Below are positions 9,268 to 16,398 of a stretch of 64,000 bases of DNA, piece by piece. The position numbers were made by a program, and so were the translations under genes. The notes under the pieces were generated by a model. It saw nothing but the letters and a program-made list of their open reading frames with translations. It was not told the DNA's origin and did not search any database. This DNA comes from PRO6 sp035565775 (lineage in GTDB: Bacteria; Pseudomonadota; Alphaproteobacteria; Rhizobiales; Xanthobacteraceae). The DNA lies in the NCBI GenBank assembly GCA_035565775.1, contig DATMRW010000012.1:124001-188000 (forward strand), written 5' to 3'. Each line of letters opens with the position of its first letter. Within the stretch, counting starts at the first letter, position 1.

Positions 9268-9732
9268 ATGGCCAAGGAAATTGAGCGCAAGTTTCTGGTC
9301 AAGGGCAAGGCCTGGCGCGCGCTGGCCAAGGGCAAGATCTATCGGCAGGGTTATCTCAACGAAGCGGCTTGCGTGATACGCGTGCGAACGACCGACCGCA
9401 AAGCCTACCTCACGATCAAGAGCAGCGCCGCCGGTACGACCAGGGACGAGTTCGAATACGAAATTCCCTATGACGACGGAAAGGCCATTCTCGAAACGCT
9501 GGCCGACCGGCCCTTGATAGAGAAGAGGCGATACAAAATTCCCGCAGGCGAGGTCACATGGGAGGTTGACGAGTTTCTTGGCGAGAACGCGGGATTGATC
9601 GTGGCGGAGGTGCAGCTGACGAGCGAGGACGAGGCGTTTGCGAAGCCGGAATGGCTGGGCGACGAGATCACCAGTGATCCGCGATACTACAACGCCAATC
9701 TCGCCAAGACCCCGTTCAAGCGCTGGCGATAA
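9268..9732 (+). CDS. CYTH-domain protein (triphosphate tunnel metalloenzyme family)
   Basis: 154 residues. It begins with the signature E-x-E-x-K (EIERKFLV), followed by strands rich in alternating Arg, Lys and Glu (VIRVRTTDRKAYLTIKS; EFEYEIPYDD; WEVDEF) that line the triphosphate tunnel. Members hydrolyse inorganic triphosphate or organic triphosphates; some make cAMP or thiamine triphosphate products. This short form resembles YgiF-N/NeuTTM-type triphosphatases. The ATG at 9268 places the signature at the N-terminus as is usual; upstream in-frame ATGs at 9217 and 9259 are possible. Probably cotranscribed with the HhH gene. Confidence 0.88.
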   Translation: MAKEIERKFLVKGKAWRALAKGKIYRQGYLNEAACVIRVRTTDRKAYLTIKSSAAGTTRDEFEYEIPYDDGKAILETLADRPLIEKRRYKIPAGEVTWEVDEFLGENAGLIVAEVQLTSEDEAFAKPEWLGDEITSDPRYYNANLAKTPFKRWR

Positions 9733-9787
9733 CCGTTTTGCGGGGTAGCGGGCTTAGTGCCGGCACAGCGGAGGGACGCGGGAAAGA

Positions 9788-9801
9788 TTGACCAGGATCA
9801 A
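9788..9801. promoter_or_regulatory. FixK/FNR-like box upstream of nitroreductase
   Basis: TTGACCAGGATCAA has one mismatch to TTGAT-N4-ATCAA. Its centre is about 62 bases before the GTG start at 9857, which would put a class II-type start site about 20 bases before the gene. Confidence 0.7.
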
Positions 9802-9856
9802 CGAGAGAACGCCGCTGCGGAGGTAAAGGACTTCAATCTTATGGGAGGTCTGAGCC

Positions 9857-10417
9857 GTGGATCTCGATGAAGCAATCATTGGCCGTCGTTCCGTGCGGGA
9901 ATATCGCAGTCAGCCGGTTGACGAGAAATTGATCCATCAGCTGATCGACGCGGCGATCCAGGCGCCGAACGCCGTAAATCAACAGCCATGGACCTTCACG
10001 GTCGTGCGCGACCAAAGTTTGCTGGACAAGATCTCGCGCGAGGCCAAGTCGCATATGCTGGCAACCGTTGCCGTGAACGAGCTCTCGCAGAATCTGCAGG
10101 CGCACCTCGCCGATCCCGACTTTCAGATCTTTTATCACGCGCCCGCGTTGATCCTGATCTCCGCCAATGCGCAGGGCCCATGGATCGTTGAAGATTGCGC
10201 GCTCGCAGCCGAGAATTTGATGCTTGCCGCATATGCAGCCGGGCTTGGCACCTGCTGGATCGGTTTTGCGCAGGGGTTTCTCAATACGCCGGCAGGGAAA
10301 TCCTCGCTGGATCTTCCCGTCGCATGGGTGCCCGTGGCGCCTATCATCGTCGGTCATCCAAAGGCTGCGCAAAATCCCGTCCCGCGCAATGAGGCGCGAA
10401 TTCGTTGGATTGGCTGA
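9857..10417 (+). CDS. Nitroreductase-family protein
   Basis: 186 residues, the usual size for an FMN-dependent nitroreductase-like oxidoreductase. The N-terminal IIGRRSVREYRSQPVD contains the Arg/Ser phosphate-binding motif, AIQAPNAVNQQPWTF is the FMN-binding loop, and AAYAAGLGTCWIGF is the conserved C-terminal part. The GTG start at 9857 follows GGGAGG by 8 bases. Substrates in the family range from nitroaromatics to quinones and cannot be predicted here. The gene stands alone between a CYTH gene and a convergent DUF2267 gene and has a well-placed FixK-like box, which fits a reductase used at low oxygen. Confidence 0.88.
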   Translation: MDLDEAIIGRRSVREYRSQPVDEKLIHQLIDAAIQAPNAVNQQPWTFTVVRDQSLLDKISREAKSHMLATVAVNELSQNLQAHLADPDFQIFYHAPALILISANAQGPWIVEDCALAAENLMLAAYAAGLGTCWIGFAQGFLNTPAGKSSLDLPVAWVPVAPIIVGHPKAAQNPVPRNEARIRWIG

Positions 10418-10512
10418 ACCGCACGCGGAAGGACGGCGTGAAATCAGCGGAAGCTGCCGCGCACAAATTGACGCAATAATAGTCGGATTGCCACGAGGAT
10501 TGCCGAATGCCG

Positions 10513-10956
10513 CTAACTGCGGCGAGCGATCTGAGGCCATAATTGCCGCAGCTGCAGCGGCAGCTGGTCGATCACCTTTGCGGTTTCGCCGGGATCGAGT
10601 TTTTCCCAAAGTAGTTGAAATACTGCTTCGCTCACCGTCAGCGGATCCATGGGGAAACGAGGGGGGAGCTGCACCAGCACATGGTCGGCGAATTCCTCCG
10701 CGCTACGATCCTTGACCGGCTTTCCGGCCATGTGCCAGCCCTCATAATAGAGGCCGCGGATGAGCATCGGAAGCTCCGCGCCAAGATGCACGGCCATCTC
10801 GGGCGTCATCCGATCGCGCAGCGCATGCAGTACAGCCCGCAAGGCACTGTAAGCATGTTGCCGCTCTTCGAAGTGGAGCTGCTCGGATAGTGCTTTGAGC
10901 CAGATGTTGGTCTCCTGCACCGTGTGTTCCAAAGCTGTAACGCCTGGTACGCTCAC
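10513..10956 (-). CDS. DUF2267 protein
   Basis: 147 residues from a GTG at 10956, chosen because AAGGAG lies 8 bases upstream; the frame remains open further but crosses the FixK-like box at 11005-11018. The sequence has repeated helical motifs of the DUF2267 family: ETNIWLKALSEQLHF, AYSALRAVLHALRDRM, AHLGAELPMLIRGLYYEGWH and ADHVLVQLPPRF. The family is common next to stress genes and has no established biochemical role. It is divergent from the YbaK-type gene, with one perfect FixK-like box for each direction in the shared gap. Confidence 0.85.
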   Translation of the reverse strand: MSVPGVTALEHTVQETNIWLKALSEQLHFEERQHAYSALRAVLHALRDRMTPEMAVHLGAELPMLIRGLYYEGWHMAGKPVKDRSAEEFADHVLVQLPPRFPMDPLTVSEAVFQLLWEKLDPGETAKVIDQLPLQLRQLWPQIARRS

Positions 10957-11004
10957 CACCGGATCTCCTTTTTTCTTATTCTGTTTTCTAAACCAAAGAG
11001 AGCT

Positions 11005-11018
11005 TTGATGTGAATCAA
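11005..11018. promoter_or_regulatory. Perfect FixK/FNR box for the DUF2267 gene
   Basis: TTGATGTGAATCAA is an exact TTGAT-N4-ATCAA palindrome. Its centre is about 55 bases upstream of the leftward GTG at 10956, a good distance for class II activation of DUF2267. A second perfect box begins 33 bases downstream. Confidence 0.8.
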
Positions 11019-11051
11019 ACGGATGTGCGATCCGGGGCAAGATGCGCGCAA

Positions 11052-11065
11052 TTGATCTACATCAA
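11052..11065. promoter_or_regulatory. Perfect FixK/FNR box for the YbaK-type gene
   Basis: TTGATCTACATCAA is an exact TTGAT-N4-ATCAA palindrome. The centre lies about 84 bases before the ATG at 11143. Together with the box at 11005 it forms a divergent pair 47 bases apart centre to centre. Confidence 0.8.
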
Positions 11066-11142
11066 TGCTCGTGGTCCGCATGCTATTTTATCGATGCGAC
11101 GTTGGAGGCGGGGTGGGCTCGTTTAGCGTACAGGAGCAAGCC

Positions 11143-11585
11143 ATGGGCGTTGCAGCTACCCTCGCACAGTATCTCGCCGACCGGGGCGTTGCGTATGATG
11201 TGATAAAGCATCCGCACACAGAGACTGCTTGGGCAAGTGCCGAAGCGGGGCACCTGCCGGCTGATCGCCTCGCCAAGGCGGTCGTGCTTAAGGAAGACGA
11301 GGGGTTTCTGCTCGCGGTGCTGGCGGCATCCCGTCACATTAAACTCGGCGAGCTCCGCGATTTTCTGGGATCCGACGTGGATCTGGCCAATGAGAGGCAG
11401 ATCGCGACCATCTTTCGTGATTGCGAGCGAGGCGCCGTGCCGCCGCTCGGTGCGGCCTATGGGCTCAAAGTCGTCGTGGATGACAGTCTGACGAATGCGC
11501 CGGAGATATATCTGGAGGCCGGCGACCATGCGAGCCTGGTGCATATGAGCGGGGCAAGTTTTCGCGAGCTCTTGGCTGAGGCCCG

Positions 11586-11613
<28 letters not shown>
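11143..11613 (+). CDS. YbaK/ProX-type aminoacyl-tRNA deacylase domain protein
   Basis: 156 residues forming a single YbaK domain, which in characterised members hydrolyses mischarged tRNAs such as Cys-tRNA(Pro) or Ala-tRNA(Pro). Family features are the early VAYDVIKHPHT, the Lys in RLAKAVVLK, the glycine-rich AVPPLGAAYGLKVVVDD and the closing HASLVHMSG. The ATG at 11143 has GGAG 8 bases upstream and follows the FixK-like box; the longer frame would start inside that box. The 3' end overlaps the recQ 3' end by 28 bases on the opposite strand. The exact tRNA substrate is unknown. Confidence 0.87.
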
Positions 11614-13103
<1,490 letters not shown>

Positions 13104-13159
13104 GAAACGGATCTCCTCAAGCCGATAGAACTTATTCTCCTACGCTGTCGGAAGGAGTG

Positions 13160-13173
13160 TTGATCCATCTCAA
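13160..13173. promoter_or_regulatory. FixK/FNR-like box upstream of recQ
   Basis: TTGATCCATCTCAA has one mismatch to TTGAT-N4-ATCAA. The centre is about 63 bases upstream of the leftward recQ start, a spacing compatible with class II activation and a 20-base leader. Confidence 0.65.
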
Positions 13174-13255
13174 TCAGAATGGCTTGGCCCGCTCCGAAGG
13201 CAACATCGGCGCTTGCGCCTATTGGTGTGCGAGGACCCGGGACGTCGTGGGGCTT

Positions 13256-13723
13256 TCAGTTGTCCGCTGCCGAGCGATGGTCGGGATGAGAATCTGTTTC
13301 GATGGAGGTGAGCAGGCGCGTCAGGTGCGTCTCGCCATCGGGGCTCTCCACTTCGGCCATAATGCTAGCTGTGCCTCGACCGGGCCGCAGAAAGTCATGA
13401 TAAAACATGCTGAGATCGATCGATTGTTCGCCTGCCGGTCCCGGCTCGACGAGGCGCGGCCCGGCTTCGTCTTCGACGACGATGGTCAAACGCCAGCCCT
13501 CGCTCCGGTGCTGCGGCGTGATTTCGAGTGTGCCGATGGTTGCGATTTCACTCAGATCGTCGCGTTCCTCGTCACCAAGATGAAGCTCCTGCTGCTCCGG
13601 AATCTCGCGAACCTCCGTCGACCGTCGTGCATTGAGTTGCAACCGAAGCGAACCGGCCGTTTGTTCCGCCAAGAGCCAGCGCACAATCTGTGCGGGATCC
13701 AGATCAACAGGATAACTCTCCAT
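13256..13723 (-). CDS. Conserved hypothetical protein, acidic
   Basis: 155 residues; not recognised. The ATG at 13723 is chosen because AGGGAG lies just upstream and the product then begins MESYPVDLDPAQIVRWLLAE. The chain is acidic and soluble-looking, with mixed strand and helix predicted by eye (LRLQLNARRSTEVREI; WRLTIVVEDEAGPRL; IDLSMFYHDFLRPGRGTASI). No signal peptide, membrane segment or metal motif is apparent. It sits between recQ and the DUF3775 gene; two FixK-like boxes lie upstream but nearer the divergent gene, so its own control is unclear. Confidence 0.6.
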   Translation of the reverse strand: MESYPVDLDPAQIVRWLLAEQTAGSLRLQLNARRSTEVREIPEQQELHLGDEERDDLSEIATIGTLEITPQHRSEGWRLTIVVEDEAGPRLVEPGPAGEQSIDLSMFYHDFLRPGRGTASIMAEVESPDGETHLTRLLTSIETDSHPDHRSAADN

Positions 13724-14073
13724 GCCAACTCCCTTGGCGAGAATGCGGAGAAGAGGACGGCTCAAAATTCTGGCGCTTCGCGCTCTGACGCATGCTCAAA
13801 ATTGCTGCCGTGGCGCCCTCCCTCGGAGTTTGCGAGCCCGGACGATCGGCGCGGGAAAGCGAGGCAGGACCCGCGCCCCTCTTCCGGCGGGCCGGAGTTT
13901 CCCCCGGGGTGTTCGGACAGGCGGTGCGACGGGTCCCTCCGCCCATGTTTCATCGACAGACTGGTTTATCGCGTAAGCAGATCCGCGCCCGTAGACGTTT
14001 CACTGCCGTGCTTCGCCAATCTTATCTCCACATGACGGAGCCGAATTTATGCATAGGCCGCATGAGCTGTGCG

Positions 14074-14087
14074 TTGATCTTGATCAA
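14074..14087. promoter_or_regulatory. Perfect FixK/FNR box, distal site
   Basis: TTGATCTTGATCAA exactly matches TTGAT-N4-ATCAA. It lies 152 bases before the DUF3775 start and 65 bases, about six helical turns, upstream of a second box. Confidence 0.75.
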
Positions 14088-14138
14088 AATCGCGAGGGAG
14101 ATCGCCGACCGATCGGTTGTGCTGGACCACATCTCCAA

Positions 14139-14152
14139 TTGATCTGTCTCAA
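14139..14152. promoter_or_regulatory. FixK/FNR-like box, proximal site for DUF3775
   Basis: TTGATCTGTCTCAA has one mismatch. The centre is about 93 bases before the ATG at 14239. Tandem sites in phase with the box at 14074 may give cooperative activation. Confidence 0.65.
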
Positions 14153-14238
14153 CAAGGTGGCCGACAAACGGCACCAGATAGCGTGTTTTCTGCGTGGCTG
14201 TTCGTTCGGTCCGGCAAGATGAAATCGAGGTTCTGACC

Positions 14239-14694
14239 ATGAAGGAAAAAGCAAAACAGACCGGGACGACCGCCGACGAATTGTCGCCGGCGTTGACGAT
14301 TTCGGCCGAAAAGGTGTGTTTCATTATCATCAAGGCGAGAGAGTTCGCGGCCAAGGATGTGACGACAGAGCCCGATCCGGGATCGAATCCGTCGGATGAT
14401 ATGGAATCTTCCGTTCTTGAAGAGCATGAGGACGATCCTGTCGTCGAAGAGTTGAGCTCGCTTATCGACTCCCTGTCCGAGGACGAGCAGGTCGATCTTG
14501 TTGCACTGACATGGCTTGGCCGGGACGGCAACTCAGCCTCCGACTGGCCGTCAATCCGTGCGGAGGCTGCCAGCGCCCATAATGAGCGCACCACAGGCTA
14601 TCTTCTCGGCATCCCCCAGCTCGGCGATTTCCTCGAAGAAGGCTTTTCAATGGTCGGCCTCTCTTGCGAGGAATTTGAAAAAGGCCGGCTCTGA
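14239..14694 (+). CDS. DUF3775 protein
   Basis: 151 residues. The recognisable family core runs from LTISAEKVCFIIIKAREF through EPDPGSNPSDD, LSEDEQVDLVALTWLGR, and GYLLGIPQLGDFLEEG to GLSCEEFE. DUF3775 proteins are frequent in Rhizobiales and have no established function. The product is strongly acidic. The ATG at 14239 has GAGG 8 bases upstream; a frame start at 14194 lacks a ribosome site. Tandem FixK-like boxes precede it, and a HicA-like gene follows after 38 bases in the same direction, suggesting cotranscription. Confidence 0.85.
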   Translation: MKEKAKQTGTTADELSPALTISAEKVCFIIIKAREFAAKDVTTEPDPGSNPSDDMESSVLEEHEDDPVVEELSSLIDSLSEDEQVDLVALTWLGRDGNSASDWPSIRAEAASAHNERTTGYLLGIPQLGDFLEEGFSMVGLSCEEFEKGRL

Positions 14695-14732
14695 CGTATG
14701 ATTTTGTTCGTTGTGTTTGCGAGGAGCTCGCC

Positions 14733-14969
14733 ATGGAGAGCGCAACGTTTCGGAAATGGCTCGCCGAACAAGGGTGCCGCTTCGATCGGCATGAGCATCA
14801 TCAGCGCAGCGAAGGGCACGTCGTGGTGACGGTCCATCGCGATGACCGAAAGACCGAGATTCCCCTGGGCGGCTCTCATGAAACGCTCGATGCGCGCATT
14901 GTCAAACGTGCCTGCGAAGACCTTGGCCTCGACTGGTCGCAACTGCCGGGACCGAAGAGCCGCGTTTGA
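14733..14969 (+). CDS. HicA-like small protein (YcfA/HicA toxin fold)
   Basis: 78 residues. The layout resembles the HicA double-stranded-RNA-binding-like fold: an N-terminal helix (FRKWLAEQGCRF), strands with a Gly-His (SEGHVVVTVHRDD, His29 at the position expected for the catalytic His), and a last helix (TLDARIVKRACEDLGL). HicA toxins are mRNA interferases paired with a HicB antitoxin, but no HicB gene flanks this one. A GAGGAG ribosome site precedes the ATG. It may therefore be a solitary RNA-binding protein rather than a toxin. Probably cotranscribed with DUF3775. Assignment rests on pattern, not on a search. Confidence 0.6.
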   Translation: MESATFRKWLAEQGCRFDRHEHHQRSEGHVVVTVHRDDRKTEIPLGGSHETLDARIVKRACEDLGLDWSQLPGPKSRV

Positions 14970-14996
14970 CGCCGTGTGGATTGACGCTGAACGCGC

Positions 14997-15455
14997 TTAC
15001 CGCTGGTAGACGCCGACGAGGGTAGCTTCTGCGAGGGTGTGTTTACGGGCCTCGTGTTCGATGTCCTTGCAAGATGGCTGTTTGTGGAATTGCAGATGTT
15101 CGATCGAGAGCGCAAGCAGCCGAAAACGATAGTGGTGTGTTCCATGGCGGTGCGGCGGGCAGGGCCCGCCATAACCAACGTGCCCAAAGTCATTTGTTCC
15201 CTGCTTGAAATCCGCTGCGCCATTCTCACGCCCGGCCCCTTCCGGTAGTGCGTTCAATCTTGGCGGAATGTCATAAACGGCCCAATGATGCCATGTGCCC
15301 ATCGGCGCGTCGGGATCGTTGCAGAGAAGGGCGAAACTGCGCGTCTCTGCCGGAGGTGCAGCCCACTCAATCGGTGGCGACGTATTCTCGCCATCGCACG
15401 TGTAGCGCCGCGGGATTTCAGCGCCTTCGGAAAAGGCCTGCGAACGGACTTTCAT
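14997..15455 (-). CDS. YbhB/YbcL-type phosphatidylethanolamine-binding protein
   Basis: 152 residues matching the bacterial PEBP family: SQAFSEGAEIPRRYTCDGEN at the N-terminus, the ligand-pocket signature CNDPDAPMGTWHHWAVYDIP, and GYGGPCPPHRHGTHHYRF. No signal peptide is present, so it should be cytoplasmic. A GGGAGGAG site precedes the ATG at 15455. Family members bind anionic groups and are often stress-induced; no reaction is established. It converges on the HicA-like gene with 27 bases between. An imperfect FixK-like box lies about 110 bases upstream, shared with the divergent HPF/CSD gene. Confidence 0.9.
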   Translation of the reverse strand: MKVRSQAFSEGAEIPRRYTCDGENTSPPIEWAAPPAETRSFALLCNDPDAPMGTWHHWAVYDIPPRLNALPEGAGRENGAADFKQGTNDFGHVGYGGPCPPHRHGTHHYRFRLLALSIEHLQFHKQPSCKDIEHEARKHTLAEATLVGVYQR

Positions 15456-15559
15456 TGGCTCCTCCCGTGACGGAGCGTGATAACACGACGTTGCAGCTGG
15501 GTCAGAATATCAGCGCGAGAATGACGGCGAGTATTTGATCAAGCCCTGTGCTGATCCGT

Positions 15560-15573
15560 TTGACCTAGATCAT
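15560..15573. promoter_or_regulatory. Imperfect FixK/FNR-like box, divergent promoter region
   Basis: TTGACCTAGATCAT has one mismatch in each half-site relative to TTGAT-N4-ATCAA. It lies 105 bases from the PEBP start and 138 bases from the HPF/CSD start, and could serve either. Confidence 0.4.
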
Positions 15574-15710
15574 AGTCGGCAAGGGCGGCTCCGATTAGGT
15601 GTTTTACGTGAATGGATTGATCGCCGAATCTTGAAGCCGAGTTCGCTGGTGGCGATTTCCCGCATTTTCTCACGCTGACAGATCACGCAAGAGTTGCCGA
15701 AGGGACGAAG

Positions 15711-16277
15711 ATGGAAACGCCAGCCGAGATTGACTTTCAGGGAATGGAGCCGAATGAGCGGGTTCGCCAGTCGATCATCGCGCACATTGCGGAACTCGAA
15801 GAACGGTATGGACGCATTACCGCCTGTCGTGTCGTGCTCAAAGCGCCGGGTGGCCACCACCGCCAGGGGCTTTACGAGGTCAATCTCCGGCTGGCTTTGC
15901 CGACCGGCCGGGAGGTGAATGTCGCGCGCACGCCTCAGCAAGACGAGCGCTTCGTCGATGTGGATTTTGCCGTCAACGATGCTTTCAAGCACGCGCGGCG
16001 ACGTTTGCAGGATCACGTGCGGCGCATGCAGGGGCAAGTGAAAACGCACGAAGCCCAGCCAATAGGCCAAGTGATCCGGCTGGACACGGAGGCCGGGTTC
16101 GGTTTTTTGGAAACAGCCGACCACCGCGAGATCTATTTTCACAGAAACAGCGTGCTCGATGGCGGTTTTGACCGGTTGTCGGTCGGCGCACAGGTGGCAT
16201 TCGTCGAGGAGCAAGGCGACAAGGGCCCACAGGCGAGCACAGTCAGGCTGTTGGGCGACCACAGAATGAGAAGATGA
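15711..16277 (+). CDS. HPF/RaiA-type ribosome-associated domain fused to a cold-shock domain
   Basis: 188 residues. The N-terminal about 110 residues resemble the HPF/RaiA S30AE fold (IDFQGMEPNERVRQSIIAHI; VNLRLALPTGREVNVAR; DVDFAVNDAFKHARRRLQDH), which binds the 30S decoding region and idles ribosomes. The C-terminal part (about 116-182) is a cold-shock OB-fold with RNP1 GFGFLE (129-134) and RNP2 IYFHRNSV (141-148). The ATG follows AAGGGACGAAG. Fusion of a hibernation domain with an RNA-binding domain suggests ribosome silencing tied to RNA binding. It stands between the PEBP and Lon-like genes, with box-like sites on both sides. Confidence 0.82.
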   Translation: METPAEIDFQGMEPNERVRQSIIAHIAELEERYGRITACRVVLKAPGGHHRQGLYEVNLRLALPTGREVNVARTPQQDERFVDVDFAVNDAFKHARRRLQDHVRRMQGQVKTHEAQPIGQVIRLDTEAGFGFLETADHREIYFHRNSVLDGGFDRLSVGAQVAFVEEQGDKGPQASTVRLLGDHRMRR

Positions 16278-16335
16278 GGCCGGATAAGGCCGCTCGCCCA
16301 AATATGCCGGCGGCAAATTTCTGATTCCTTGCGGT

Positions 16336-16349
16336 TTGATGTCTGTCAA
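16336..16349. promoter_or_regulatory. FixK/FNR-like box upstream of the Lon-like protease operon
   Basis: TTGATGTCTGTCAA has one mismatch. It overlaps an in-frame ATG at 16339, which argues that the protease starts further downstream at GTG 16399, whose position is about 57 bases from the box centre. Confidence 0.65.
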
Positions 16350-16398
16350 AGCGGCCGCAAAAAATTCCGGCGAAGAGTTTCCCAAAAGGGAGCCCGCC

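Larger units (their letters stand above)
13724..14238. other. 515-bp divergent intergenic region with two FixK-like boxes
   Basis: The gap separates the leftward hypothetical gene and the rightward DUF3775 gene. Short frames on both strands have no start signals or family resemblance. The informative content is the two boxes at 14074-14087 and 14139-14152. Confidence 0.55.
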
